Notes: generated by a model from the letters alone, not told the origin. A DNA stretch of 64,000 nt from Gelidibacter sp038243395 (GCA_038243395.1 JBBSRC010000009.1:1-64000), one strand, 5' to 3'. Shown: positions 47,037 through 56,656, counted from the stretch's first letter. Program-made: numbers and translations.

Positions 47037-48281
47037 ATGCTTAAACAAACCTATTTTTATGCCATTGGATTGAGTTACAAAAAGGCTGATGCTAATATTA
47101 GAGGTCTCTTTAGTTTAGACGATACCTCTAAACAAAATCTTCTCAGGCAAGCGAAAGAAGTCGGCATTGAAAGCCTCATTGTAACCTCAACCTGCAATAG
47201 AACTGAAATCTACGGTTTTGCAGAACATCCTTACCAACTCATTAAATTGCTTTGTGAGAATGCGAAAGGCACGCTCGAAGAATTTCAGCACGTTGCTTAT
47301 ATTCATAAAAATCATGATGCCGTTTCTCATATGTTTCGTGTGGGTTCTGGTCTTGATAGCCAAATCTTAGGTGACTTTGAAATTATCAGTCAATTAAGAA
47401 CCAGTGCAAGAGCGTCTAAAAAACTGGGGTTACTCAATACCTTTACGGAACGGTTGCTCAACGCTGTTATTCAGGCTAGCAAACGCATCAAGAACGAAAC
47501 CGAAATATCTTCGGGTGCAACTTCTGTTTCTTTCGCCTCTGTACAGTACATTATGAGAACTATTGAAAGTGTTTCTGAAAAAAATATTTTACTCTTTGGA
47601 ATAGGAAAAATTGGAAGAAATACCTGTGAAAATCTGGTAAAGCACACCAAGAATTCACATATCACATTAATTAATAGAACTAAAACCAAGGCTGAGGCCA
47701 TCGCTGGCAAATTCAATCTTTTGGTTAAAGACTATGCCAATCTTCAAGAAGAAATAAATGCATCCGACATTCTGATTGTCGCTACTGGTGCCTTAAATCC
47801 GACTGTAAATAAAGCTTCCATCCAATCTAAAAAACCCATGTTAATTTTAGATTTATCGATTCCGAGAAACGTGAGTCAGGATGTCATGGAGTTGCCAAAT
47901 GTAACCCTAATTCATCTTGATGATTTATCACAGATGACCGACGAAACTTTAGAACGCAGAAAAGAGTTTATACCTTTGGCGGAGCAAATTTTAGAAGAAG
48001 TAAAACTGGATTTCAACAATTGGCTTGCCACCCGTAAATTTGCACCAACCATCAATGCATTAAAGCATAAATTGCTTGATTTTAAAAATGCGGAACTGGA
48101 AACCCAACGTAAAAAACATGCTGATTTTAATGAAGTACAAGCCGAATTAATCAGCAATAATATCATCCAAAAAATAACGAATCACTTTGCATATCACCTG
48201 AAAACTGATAATATGTCGTCTGATGACAGTATTGAACTGATCAGAAAAGTGTTCCAATTAGAATCCACTACAAATGTCTAA
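47037..48281 (+). CDS. hemA: Glutamyl-tRNA reductase
   Basis: A 414-residue enzyme of the C5 pathway to 5-aminolevulinate. The catalytic Cys is in VTSTCNRTEIYGF; the NADPH-binding fold has LFGIGKIGRNTCENL. The C-terminal helices are for dimerisation. It is the first gene of the plus-strand heme operon and overlaps hemCD by 8 bp. The next enzyme, HemL, is not in the window. Confidence 0.96.
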   Translation: MLKQTYFYAIGLSYKKADANIRGLFSLDDTSKQNLLRQAKEVGIESLIVTSTCNRTEIYGFAEHPYQLIKLLCENAKGTLEEFQHVAYIHKNHDAVSHMFRVGSGLDSQILGDFEIISQLRTSARASKKLGLLNTFTERLLNAVIQASKRIKNETEISSGATSVSFASVQYIMRTIESVSEKNILLFGIGKIGRNTCENLVKHTKNSHITLINRTKTKAEAIAGKFNLLVKDYANLQEEINASDILIVATGALNPTVNKASIQSKKPMLILDLSIPRNVSQDVMELPNVTLIHLDDLSQMTDETLERRKEFIPLAEQILEEVKLDFNNWLATRKFAPTINALKHKLLDFKNAELETQRKKHADFNEVQAELISNNIIQKITNHFAYHLKTDNMSSDDSIELIRKVFQLESTTNV

Positions 48282-49854
48282 ACTTATTAGAATTGGTACG
48301 CGCGATAGCGAATTAGCGCTATGGCAAGCCAAAACTGTGCAACAACAACTCGAACATTTGGGTCATAAAACGATTTTGGTGCCAGTAAAATCCACTGGTG
48401 ATATGCGACTTGACAAACCCATCTATGAATTGGGGATTGTTGGCGTTTTTACTCGCATTTTAGATGAGGCCATGCTCAACAATGTTATTGACATCGCAGT
48501 GCATTCACTTAAAGATGTACCCACTATTTTACCGCAAGGTATTGTTCAGGCCGCCGTTTTAAAACGTGGCAATGTTAGGGATACTTTGATATTTAAGGAT
48601 AATGAAGAATTTTTATCTCAAAAAGATGCCGTTATCGCTACCGGTAGTTTAAGACGAAAAGCACAATGGCTTAACCGTTATCCAACCCACACGGTTGTTG
48701 GATTGCGCGGCAATGTCAATACCAGACTTCAAAAACTCCAAGATAATGAAGATTGGAATGCGGCTATTTTCGCAGCAGCGGGCATCGGAAGAATTGGCGT
48801 ACGACCAGAAGATGCTATCAACCTTGATTGGATGGTTCCTGCTCCAGGTCAAGGAGCAATCATGATTACAGCACGGGAAGATGATGAAGATGTCTTACCA
48901 GTTTTAAAGGAAATCAACCACGAAGAAACTGAAATTTGTACCACTATTGAACGCCGATTTTTAAACCTTTTAGAAGGTGGTTGCTCAGCACCAATAGGCG
49001 CTTTGGCATTTATTAAAAATGAAGAAGTGTTTTTTCACGGTGTGCTTTTGAGTTTAGATGGGAGCAAAAAAATTGAAGTTACGCGAAAAGAAAAACTAGG
49101 AAACCATCATAACATCGCACAATTTGGGGCAGATTACGTGATTGAGCGTGGCGGACAGAGATTAATGAACGAACTTCGAAATGAGGAAAAACAAATTCAA
49201 GTCTTTTCGACCCGAAATTTGAGCGAACCGCAGCGCCAACTTTTAAAAAATGTCCATTCTGCAAGCACCGATTTCTTGAAAATCAGTTTTAACAGAATTG
49301 CAAAACCTATTTTAAAGTCTAAAATTGAAAACGTCATCATTACCAGTCAAAATGCTGTAGAAGCTATTGTTTCAAGTGTTCCGAAAGAAGAATTACAATT
49401 CAAAAATATCTACTGTGTTGGCCGACGTACTAAAAGGCTGATCGAATCAAAAATTGGGAAGGTCAAGCATTCTGAAAATTATGCTAAGGATTTGGCGGCT
49501 TACTTGGTCGAATTCATTGATGGCACTGAAGTAACGCACTTTTGTAGCGACATCAGACTGGACGAACTTTCCACAACTTTAAAAAACAACCATATTAAGG
49601 TTAATGAGGTTGAAGCTTACAAAACCGTTCTCGACTCTGAAAAAATTGATCCAAACGTTGAAGGCATAATGTTTTACAGTCCTTCAACAGTTGACAGTTT
49701 TATGCTCAACAATACGGCGGATAAAAAAATCGCTTTTTGTATTGGAGATACTACGGCATCGGAAGCTAAAAAGTATTTTGAGGACGTGCGTATCGCAAAA
49801 ATACCAACCGTTGAAAGTGTGATTGATTTGGTAAATGAGCATTATGCTCGATAA
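48274..49854 (+). CDS. hemCD: HemC-HemD fusion: hydroxymethylbilane synthase plus uroporphyrinogen-III synthase
   Basis: A 526-residue two-domain protein. Residues 1 to about 300 are porphobilinogen deaminase (RIGTRDSELALWQA, AVHSLKDVPT, ATGSLRRKAQ, cofactor-binding Cys in LLEGGCSAPIGA). Residues about 305-526 have the weakly conserved pattern of uroporphyrinogen-III synthase (IITSQNAVEAIV, FCSDIRLDEL, IMFYSPSTVDSF, CIGDTTASEAKKY). The fusion passes unstable hydroxymethylbilane to the next active site. Fused forms occur in Bacteroidota. hemE follows after about 115 bp. Confidence 0.94.
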   Translation: MSKLIRIGTRDSELALWQAKTVQQQLEHLGHKTILVPVKSTGDMRLDKPIYELGIVGVFTRILDEAMLNNVIDIAVHSLKDVPTILPQGIVQAAVLKRGNVRDTLIFKDNEEFLSQKDAVIATGSLRRKAQWLNRYPTHTVVGLRGNVNTRLQKLQDNEDWNAAIFAAAGIGRIGVRPEDAINLDWMVPAPGQGAIMITAREDDEDVLPVLKEINHEETEICTTIERRFLNLLEGGCSAPIGALAFIKNEEVFFHGVLLSLDGSKKIEVTRKEKLGNHHNIAQFGADYVIERGGQRLMNELRNEEKQIQVFSTRNLSEPQRQLLKNVHSASTDFLKISFNRIAKPILKSKIENVIITSQNAVEAIVSSVPKEELQFKNIYCVGRRTKRLIESKIGKVKHSENYAKDLAAYLVEFIDGTEVTHFCSDIRLDELSTTLKNNHIKVNEVEAYKTVLDSEKIDPNVEGIMFYSPSTVDSFMLNNTADKKIAFCIGDTTASEAKKYFEDVRIAKIPTVESVIDLVNEHYAR

Positions 49855-49943
49855 AGAAACAGTCAGATTTTAAAAACTTAAAGAATCTAAATCTTCCAAT
49901 ATATTTCAAACATAAAGATAAATTATAACTTAAAAACAGTGAG

Positions 49944-49963
49944 ATTCCTGCTTTGACAGGAAT
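49944..49963 (+). repeat. Start-site palindrome before hemE
   Basis: ATTCCTG-CTTTGA-CAGGAAT ends 7 bp before ATG 49971. Same family and orientation as those at 20593 and 45809. Confidence 0.85.
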
Positions 49964-49970
49964 ATGGGAT

Positions 49971-51002
49971 ATGATAAAAAACGATTTATACTTAAGAGCA
50001 TTAAAAGGAGAAACAGTTGAACGTCCACCAGTCTGGATGATGCGTCAAGCTGGACGTTATCTACCTGAATTCATGGAAATAAGAAAAAAATACGATTTCT
50101 TTACCCGTTGCAGAATGCCAGAATTAGCGAGTGAAATTACCGTGCAACCTATACGTCGTTATGGAATGGACGCGGCCATTTTATTCAGTGATATTTTGGT
50201 CATTCCACAGGCCATGAATATTGAAGTGGAAATGAAACCTGATTTTGGACCTTATTTACCAAATCCTGTACGTACCCAACAAGATGTGGACAATGTAATT
50301 GTTCCTGATGTTCATGTGGAATTAGATTATGTCATGCAAGCCATTAAAGCCACTAAAGAATTGTTGAACGACGAAGTGCCTTTAATTGGTTTTGCGGGAT
50401 CACCTTGGACTATTCTTTGCTATTGCGTACAAGGTCAAGGCAGTAAGAACTTTGATAAAGCCAAACAATTCTGTTTTACAAATCCGATAGCTGCACATCA
50501 ATTATTACAAAAAATAACGGATACCACAATTGCCTATTTAAAAGCAAAAGTTGTTGCCGGATGTGATGCCGTACAAATCTTTGATTCTTGGGGAGGCATG
50601 TTAGCGCCATCTGATTACAATGAGTTTTCATGGCAATATATCAATCAAATTATTGAAGCTTTGAAAGATGATGCACCTGTAATTGCCTTTGGAAAAGGAT
50701 GTTGGTTTGCCTTGGGTGAAATGGCCAAATCAAATGCCACGGCTTTAGGTATTGACTGGACCTGTTCTCCACAAAATGCACGTTATTTGACTGGCGGTAA
50801 GATCACTTTACAAGGCAACTTTGATCCTTCCAGATTATTCTCACCACCTGCAGAAATTAAAAAAATGGTCACTCAAATGATTAATGAGTTTGGGAAAGAT
50901 AGATACATTGTCAATTTAGGTCACGGGATTTTACCAAATATTCCATTAGATAATGCGAAAGCTTTTATTGATGCGGTAAAGGAGTATAAGAGCCCATCCT
51001 AA
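49971..51002 (+). CDS. hemE: Uroporphyrinogen decarboxylase
   Basis: A 343-residue enzyme that turns uroporphyrinogen III into coproporphyrinogen III. The signature RPPVWMMRQAGRYLPEF lies near the start; ILFSDILVIPQAM, GFAGSPWTILCY and VNLGHGILPN are family motifs. ATG 49971 is preferred because the family begins MIKNDLYLRAL; an ATG 18 bp upstream falls inside the palindrome region. Confidence 0.95.
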   Translation: MIKNDLYLRALKGETVERPPVWMMRQAGRYLPEFMEIRKKYDFFTRCRMPELASEITVQPIRRYGMDAAILFSDILVIPQAMNIEVEMKPDFGPYLPNPVRTQQDVDNVIVPDVHVELDYVMQAIKATKELLNDEVPLIGFAGSPWTILCYCVQGQGSKNFDKAKQFCFTNPIAAHQLLQKITDTTIAYLKAKVVAGCDAVQIFDSWGGMLAPSDYNEFSWQYINQIIEALKDDAPVIAFGKGCWFALGEMAKSNATALGIDWTCSPQNARYLTGGKITLQGNFDPSRLFSPPAEIKKMVTQMINEFGKDRYIVNLGHGILPNIPLDNAKAFIDAVKEYKSPS

Positions 51003-51069
51003 CTTTTTAAAGGGAAAGATCTGTTTCGAACTCTAACCTTTTTATTAAAGTATAATTACAAATCAAATT

Positions 51070-51088
51070 CCCTTTCCTTTGGAAAGGG
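51070..51088 (+). repeat. Palindrome before the EI24 gene
   Basis: CCCTTTCC-TTT-GGAAAGGG, followed by TCAGGGATTAG directly before ATG 51100. It is related in layout to the element before hemB. Confidence 0.8.
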
Positions 51089-51099
51089 TCAGGGATTAG

Positions 51100-51861
51100 A
51101 TGATTAAAAACATCTTCAAAGGCATCAAAGCTTATGCAGGAACATTCAAATTAATTTCCAAACTCGGGCTTTGGAAATATTTTGGTGTTCCGATGTTGAT
51201 TAGTTTTTTGGTGGCGTCCTTGATCATTTTTTGTGCTTATTCCTTTGCTGATAATTTTGCATTTTATCTTTCAAGACTCTGGGCTTGGGAACGAGGTAAG
51301 CACACTTTTTTCTTATTCAGCGAGATTTTAAGTGGTGTTTTAATCCTTATTTTAGGTTTTATTCTTTACAAACATATCGTTATGGCCTTGTCGGCGCCTT
51401 TTATGAGTCCGGTATCTGAAAAGATAGAAGCGCACTTATTGGGAGTTGAACGACATCAACATCGAGACACCTCATTTATGGATCAGTTATGGCGAGGGAT
51501 TCGAATTAACATCCGCAATTTAATGATGGAATTGCTTTTGACCATTCCAATTCTTCTCATAGGTTTTATTCCAGTTATCGGTATTGCATCTACCGTTTTA
51601 CTTTTTTTAGTACAAGCCTATTATGCTGGTTTTGGGAATATGGATTACACCTTGGAACGTCATTTTAAATACGACGAAAGCATTAAATTTGTAAAACAAC
51701 ATCGTGGATTGGCCATAGGAAATGGGATGATTTTTATATTGTTTTTATTAATCCCCGTGGTTGGGATCATTTTAGTGTTGCCCTTGTCAGTAACTGCAGC
51801 GTCAACTGAAACCGTGACCTTGCTGAAAGCACAAAACCGATTGAAATCAAATGATATATAG
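51100..51861 (+). CDS. EI24/CysZ-like membrane protein
   Basis: A 253-residue protein with four or more membrane segments (about 28-50, 75-97, 145-172, 205-230) and the EI24 family pattern APFMSPVSEKIE. Bacterial members include CysZ, a sulfate permease, but family functions vary. It sits inside the heme operon between hemE and a GNAT gene, which it overlaps by 11 bp. A link to heme metabolism rests only on position. Confidence 0.85.
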   Translation: MIKNIFKGIKAYAGTFKLISKLGLWKYFGVPMLISFLVASLIIFCAYSFADNFAFYLSRLWAWERGKHTFFLFSEILSGVLILILGFILYKHIVMALSAPFMSPVSEKIEAHLLGVERHQHRDTSFMDQLWRGIRINIRNLMMELLLTIPILLIGFIPVIGIASTVLLFLVQAYYAGFGNMDYTLERHFKYDESIKFVKQHRGLAIGNGMIFILFLLIPVVGIILVLPLSVTAASTETVTLLKAQNRLKSNDI

Positions 51862-52390
51862 TTCAGACCCAATCAGCATTTCATTATTGCAACCTCAAGA
51901 TGCTTTACAGCTGAACAAATTACTTGTGTCCAACACCGATCGTTTTATAAAATACCTCCCTAAAACTTTAGGAGAAAATAGAACGTTGGAAAGCACTCAA
52001 AACTATATCGCCAAGAAAATCAAAGCGGCCAAAAAAAATAAAGCTTTTGTATTTGTCCTTAATGATAGAAACAGCAGGGATATCATCGGAATAATTATTT
52101 TAAAAAACTTGGACTGGGAAATCAATAAAGGTGAATTTGCTTATTGTATTGGGAAACGTTACAAAGGTAAAGGGTTAATGACAACAGCAATAAAAGCAAC
52201 ATCTGAATATGCCATCGAAAATATGGGGCTTCAAATACTTCAGATAATTGCTCACAAAACTAATTTTCCAAGCGTTAATGTGGCTTTACAATCTGGATTT
52301 AAATGGAAGGAAACATTAAAAGATGAATTTATGTCTTATGATGGAACGCCGCTTGATATGGAACTTTTTGAATTAAAACATGAAAGATAA
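51851..52390 (+). CDS. GNAT N-acetyltransferase (RimJ/RimL-like)
   Basis: A 179-residue acetyltransferase. The acetyl-CoA site is YCIGKRYKGKGLMTTAIKATSEYAIE and the end HKTNFPSVNVALQSGFKWKETLK is typical of the RimJ/RimL subgroup. It overlaps EI24 by 11 bp and hemF by 11 bp, so it is co-translated in the heme operon. Substrate unknown. Confidence 0.9.
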   Translation: MIYSSDPISISLLQPQDALQLNKLLVSNTDRFIKYLPKTLGENRTLESTQNYIAKKIKAAKKNKAFVFVLNDRNSRDIIGIIILKNLDWEINKGEFAYCIGKRYKGKGLMTTAIKATSEYAIENMGLQILQIIAHKTNFPSVNVALQSGFKWKETLKDEFMSYDGTPLDMELFELKHER

Positions 52391-53291
52391 ATTTTACAAT
52401 TACATCCTCAACCTTCAAGACGTCATCACTTCAAAACTCGAAGCTATTGATGGGAAATCCAAATTTCAACAAGATCTCTGGGAACGCCCTGAAGGCGGCG
52501 GTGGAAGAACTCGAGTTATTGAAAATGGAAAAGTTTTTGAAAAAGGCGGTGTCAATATCTCAGCAGTTCATGGAGAATTACCAGCAAGTATGCAACAATA
52601 TTTCGGAGTAAAAGAAGCCAATTTCTTTGCCTGCGGGTTAAGTTTGGTGTTACATCCAAAAAATCCGATGGTGCCAACGGTTCATGCCAATTGGCGTTAT
52701 TTCGAAATGTATGACCAAGAAGGTAACATTGTCGATTCTTGGTTTGGGGGCGGGAAGGATTTAACGCCTTACTACTTGTTTGAAGACGATGCCATTCATT
52801 TTCACCAAGTTTGTAAAACAGCTTGCGATAAGCATCAATCCGATTTTTACGAGCTCTACAAAAAGCGCTGTGATGACTATTTTTGGAACACACATCGCAA
52901 CGAAGCACGTGGTGTCGGTGGTTTGTTTTTTGATTATTGTAAAGCTAATGACGACATGTCTATGGAAGATTGGTTCAACTTTGTCACTGAAGTTGGCGAC
53001 AGTTTTCTAGATTGTTATGTCCCAATTGTTGAAATAAGAAAAAATTTACCCTATTCAGACGCACAACGCACATGGCAGGAAATCCGTCGCGGACGTTATG
53101 TCGAATTTAATTTGGTACACGATAAAGGCACCTTATTTGGATTGAAAACCAACGGACGCATCGAAAGTATTTTGATGAGTTTACCTCCCCATGTGCAATG
53201 GGTATACGATCATCATCCTGAAAAAGATAGTGAAGAAGAAAAATTACTAAATGTATTAGAACATCCGGTAGATTGGATAAAAGCCCCCTAA
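52380..53291 (+). CDS. hemF: Oxygen-dependent coproporphyrinogen III oxidase
   Basis: A 303-residue enzyme. Family motifs: GGGGRTRVIENG, GVNISAVHGELP, PTVHANWRYFEM, WFGGGKDLTPYYLF and RGVGGLFFDY. It oxidatively decarboxylates coproporphyrinogen III, so heme synthesis here is adapted to aerobic life; no hemN is in the window. Upstream overlap with the GNAT gene is 11 bp; hemB follows after 134 bp. Confidence 0.96.
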   Translation: MKDKFYNYILNLQDVITSKLEAIDGKSKFQQDLWERPEGGGGRTRVIENGKVFEKGGVNISAVHGELPASMQQYFGVKEANFFACGLSLVLHPKNPMVPTVHANWRYFEMYDQEGNIVDSWFGGGKDLTPYYLFEDDAIHFHQVCKTACDKHQSDFYELYKKRCDDYFWNTHRNEARGVGGLFFDYCKANDDMSMEDWFNFVTEVGDSFLDCYVPIVEIRKNLPYSDAQRTWQEIRRGRYVEFNLVHDKGTLFGLKTNGRIESILMSLPPHVQWVYDHHPEKDSEEEKLLNVLEHPVDWIKAP

Positions 53292-53341
53292 CCCCCAAAG
53301 GAGGAAACTAAAACGCAAACGAATTATAAAATAATAATAAC

Positions 53342-53411
53342 CTTTGAGACCCACTTTTTGGGTCAAAGAACAAAACCCTATTGACCTCTAATAGGAATTC
53401 CCCTTCGGGGG
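53342..53411 (+). repeat. Two hairpins between hemF and hemB
   Basis: GACCCA (53348-53353) pairs with TGGGTC (53359-53364), extended by CTTTG/CAAAG. A second hairpin CCCC-TTCG-GGGG lies at 53400-53411, followed by ATAGGGGGCTAAT before ATG 53425. No T-tract follows either, so read-through into hemB is likely. Confidence 0.75.
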
Positions 53412-53424
53412 ATAGGGGGCTAAT

Positions 53425-54417
53425 ATGTATCCACTAAGAAGAAACAGAAGATTAAGAGCTAACGAAGCTATTCGCTCATTAGTAAGAGAAACCATCATTT
53501 CCCCTAACGATTTTATAGTACCAATTTTTGTTACGGAAGGCAAAAATGTCAAGGAGGAAATCGCGTCCATGCCAAATTACTTTCGCTACAGTCTGGATCT
53601 GCTCGAGAAAGAAGTCATGGAACTTTGGAACATGGGCTTGAAATCCGTTTTGCTTTTTGTTAAAGTCCCTGATAATTTAAAAGACAATTATGGCACTGAA
53701 ACCATTAATCCTGATGGACTCATGCAACGCGCCATCAGAACAGTTAAAAACGCCTGTCCTGACATGCTGGTAATGACTGATGTCGCTTTTGATCCCTATT
53801 CTGCTTACGGACATGATGGCATCGTTCAGAACGGCATCATACTGAATGATGAAAGTGCCGATCTTATGGCACAAATGAGCGTTTCACACGCCAGGGCCGG
53901 TGCCGATTTTGTTGCGCCCAGTGATATGATGGATGGTCGCATTTTAGCGATTCGTGAAGCACTCGAGCACGAAGGATTTACTGACACAGGTATTATGAGT
54001 TATTCCGCCAAATATGCTTCGGCTTTTTATGGGCCTTTTCGAGACGCTTTGGATTCAGCGCCGGTAGACATGATCAACATTCCTAAAGACAAAAAAACCT
54101 ATCAAATGGACTACGGTAACCGTTGGGAAGCGCTCAGAGAAACTGAAATGGACATTAATGAAGGTGCCGACATCGTGATGGTAAAACCAGGTTTATGCTA
54201 TTTGGATATTGTGCGTGAAATCAAAAATGCTGTTGATGTTCCGGTTGCGGTATACCAAGTTTCTGGAGAATATGCGATGCTCAAAGCAGCTGCCGAAAGA
54301 GGTTGGCTCAACCATGATGCGGTCATGATGGAGCAAGTGACGGCTATAAAACGAGCGGGAGCCGATATCATTGCCAGCTATTTTGCTAAGGATGTCGTTA
54401 GATTTTTAAATCAGTAG
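53425..54417 (+). CDS. hemB: Porphobilinogen synthase (ALA dehydratase)
   Basis: A 330-residue enzyme that joins two 5-aminolevulinates. Schiff-base lysines are in SYSAKYASAFYGPFRDA and IVMVKPGLCYLDIV. The metal loop reads TDVAFDPYSAYGHDG, with Asp instead of the Cys cluster of zinc enzymes, so it is probably the Mg/K-type. It is the last gene of the plus-strand heme operon. Confidence 0.96.
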   Translation: MYPLRRNRRLRANEAIRSLVRETIISPNDFIVPIFVTEGKNVKEEIASMPNYFRYSLDLLEKEVMELWNMGLKSVLLFVKVPDNLKDNYGTETINPDGLMQRAIRTVKNACPDMLVMTDVAFDPYSAYGHDGIVQNGIILNDESADLMAQMSVSHARAGADFVAPSDMMDGRILAIREALEHEGFTDTGIMSYSAKYASAFYGPFRDALDSAPVDMINIPKDKKTYQMDYGNRWEALRETEMDINEGADIVMVKPGLCYLDIVREIKNAVDVPVAVYQVSGEYAMLKAAAERGWLNHDAVMMEQVTAIKRAGADIIASYFAKDVVRFLNQ

Positions 54418-54569
54418 AGACATATTAGAATGTTTGTTCTTATTATCTAATCACAGATTAGTCGTAATTATAAAACATTAATTGTTATGCTCTCCAATTA
54501 ACAATCAAAAATTTTTTCATATATTTAATTCCGTTTAGGTTGATAATATGATTATTAATTTTGATTCGA

Positions 54570-54977
54570 ATGGATGACATTGATAAACAGATTCTTCAAA
54601 TGCTCCGTAAAAATTCACGAGAAGCCTTTGCCACTATCGGCAAAAAAGTGGCACTTTCAGCTCCAGCGATCGGCAAACGTGTGAAACAATTAGAAGAAAA
54701 AGGAATTATTTTGGGCTATACATTAAAATTGAATCACGAGAAACTTGGTTTAGCAACACGGGTATATATTATATTGAAGATCCATCAATCCAGTACTTTA
54801 AAAACAGCCTATAATCAAATTTTTCACCACGAAGAAGTACAGCGATGTGACCGCATTACAGGAGAAGATAGGTTGTGTATACTTGCTTATTTCAAAAGCA
54901 ATAAAGAGTTGATTACTTTTTTGGAACGTATTTCGCACTACGGCGTTCCAACCACAAATATAATCTTAGAAAGTTAA
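54570..54977 (+). CDS. Lrp/AsnC-family transcriptional regulator
   Basis: A 135-residue regulator. The N-terminal winged helix (MDDIDKQILQMLRKNSREAFATIGKKVALSAPAIGKRVKQLEEKGII) is typical of Lrp. The C-terminal RAM-like ligand domain is partly recognisable (VYIILKIHQ, CDRITGEDRLCILAYF). ATG 54570 matches the family start; the frame also opens at a TTG 9 bp upstream. Its target and effector cannot be told. The CorC-like gene follows after 81 bp. Confidence 0.9.
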   Translation: MDDIDKQILQMLRKNSREAFATIGKKVALSAPAIGKRVKQLEEKGIILGYTLKLNHEKLGLATRVYIILKIHQSSTLKTAYNQIFHHEEVQRCDRITGEDRLCILAYFKSNKELITFLERISHYGVPTTNIILES

Positions 54978-55058
54978 GTGCTCACTTTCAATGTTTTTAG
55001 AGAAATCTAAACCAAGAATCTCTCAATATCCTTAAATTAGCAATAAACTTAAACACCG

Positions 55059-56183
55059 ATGGGCTTATTATTCCTTTATGCTTTTATCTCTATATTCTTT
55101 TCTTTTCTCTGTTCCATTTTAGAGGCCGTACTACTGAGTGTAACGCCCACCTATATTAATATTAAAAAAAAAGAGGGTAAAAGCTTTGCATTAAACTTGG
55201 AAGCTCTCAAGAAAGATGTGGACAAACCACTAATTGCCATATTAACCCTAAACACAATCGCACATACCGTCGGTGCCATATTAGTTGGTGTTCAAGCCGA
55301 AACAGTATATGGTAGCGGCGACAATTCCATTTTAATTGTGTCCGCCATCATGACCCTTTTAATTTTGGTTTTATCAGAAATTATCCCAAAAACCATTGGA
55401 GCGACGTATTGGAAAAGCTTGACGAATTTCACTTCTAAAGCGCTTAATATTTTAATATTTCCTTTAAAGTATACAGGTATCTTATGGCTCTTGCAATTAA
55501 CCACAAAATTAATTGGGGGTAAAAATACCCACGCTAGTACTCTAAATAGAGACAGCTTTTTAGCAATGACTGATATTGCCCATGAAGAAGGAGTTTTTCA
55601 TGAGTCTGAAAGCAAGGTCATCAAAAACCTTCTGAACTTTAAAAAAATCTTAGCTAAAGATATCATGACACCGCGCACAATCATGGTTTCCGAAGATGAA
55701 AAAAAATCTGTAAAAACCTTTTTTGATGAAAATCAAGATCTTCGCGTATCGCGTATTCCTATCTACGCTGGTCATCCAGACAATATTACGGGCTTAGTCC
55801 TCAAAGATGATATCTACAAAGAAATGGCATTGGATCATGACGATAAAATTTTGGCAGACATCAGAAGAGAAATTATTATTGTAGAGCGCAATTTGCCCAT
55901 TCCCACCATATTTGAAAAATTGGTAGAAAGCAAAAATCACATGGCTTTGGTGGTAGATGAATACGGGACAGTTACAGGATTGGTCACAATGGAAGATGTC
56001 ATCGAAACCCTTTTAGGACTTGAAATCATGGATGAAAGTGATAACGTTGCCGATCTTCAACAACAAGCAAGAAAAAGCTGGGAAGCTCGGGCAAAAAGAT
56101 TAGGCATGCTCCGGGATGATATTGAAAATGAAGATGATGGGCAAAGTGATAATTATGATGACCCTTCAGTAACTTTAAAATAA
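55059..56183 (+). CDS. CNNM/CorC-like membrane protein with CBS domains
   Basis: A 374-residue protein. A DUF21/CNNM membrane part (residues 1-150, with LSEIIPKTIGATYWKSL) is followed by two CBS domains (DIMTPRTIMV... and ALVVDEYGTVTGLVTMEDVIETLLG). There is no typical C-terminal CorC/HlyC transporter-associated domain; the protein ends in an acidic tail. Members are linked to Mg2+/Co2+ export or hemolysin-like functions. Its stop overlaps the ogt frame. Confidence 0.9.
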   Translation: MGLLFLYAFISIFFSFLCSILEAVLLSVTPTYINIKKKEGKSFALNLEALKKDVDKPLIAILTLNTIAHTVGAILVGVQAETVYGSGDNSILIVSAIMTLLILVLSEIIPKTIGATYWKSLTNFTSKALNILIFPLKYTGILWLLQLTTKLIGGKNTHASTLNRDSFLAMTDIAHEEGVFHESESKVIKNLLNFKKILAKDIMTPRTIMVSEDEKKSVKTFFDENQDLRVSRIPIYAGHPDNITGLVLKDDIYKEMALDHDDKILADIRREIIIVERNLPIPTIFEKLVESKNHMALVVDEYGTVTGLVTMEDVIETLLGLEIMDESDNVADLQQQARKSWEARAKRLGMLRDDIENEDDGQSDNYDDPSVTLK

Positions 56184-56656
56184 TCGAAACTTGCATCGTT
56201 AAATCGCCCTTAGGTTATACTAAAATATCTGGTAATAAAGAAGGTATCACATCCATCTCGATATTAAATTCCGAAGAAAAAATAACAAATATTATTCCTT
56301 TAGATCTTGAAGACTGTGTCCATCAACTTAACGAATATTTCGAAGGTAAACGCACACAATTTGACCTCCAAATAAATCCTATAGGTACAGATTTTCAAAA
56401 GAAAGTTTGGAATGAACTACAAACAATACCCTACGGAAAAACACTATTTTATTTACAATTATCTCAACAACTCGGAGATATTAAAGCCATAAGAGCCGTT
56501 GCCAATGCCAATGGCAGAAATCCGTTATGGGTTGTTATTCCTTGTCATCGCGTTATTGGCAGTGATGGAAGTTTGACCGGTTATGCTGGCGGATTACATC
56601 GTAAACAATGGCTTTTAGAGCATGAAAGTCCTTATAAACAACAAAGTTTGTTTTAA
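56183..56656 (+). pseudogene. ogt: Methylated-DNA-protein cysteine methyltransferase lacking a start codon
   Basis: A frame of 157 codons encodes a complete Ogt-type repair protein, with FQKKVWNELQTIPYGKT, AIRAVANANGRNP and the methyl-accepting PCHRV followed by GSDGSLTGYAGG. There is no ATG, GTG or TTG before the active site. The position where the start should be reads ATC in TAATC, overlapping the CorC stop; TAATG is the usual coupled form, so one G-to-C change removed the start. Initiation at ATC or ATA is possible but weak. The protein transfers alkyl groups from O6-alkylguanine to its Cys. Confidence 0.82.
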
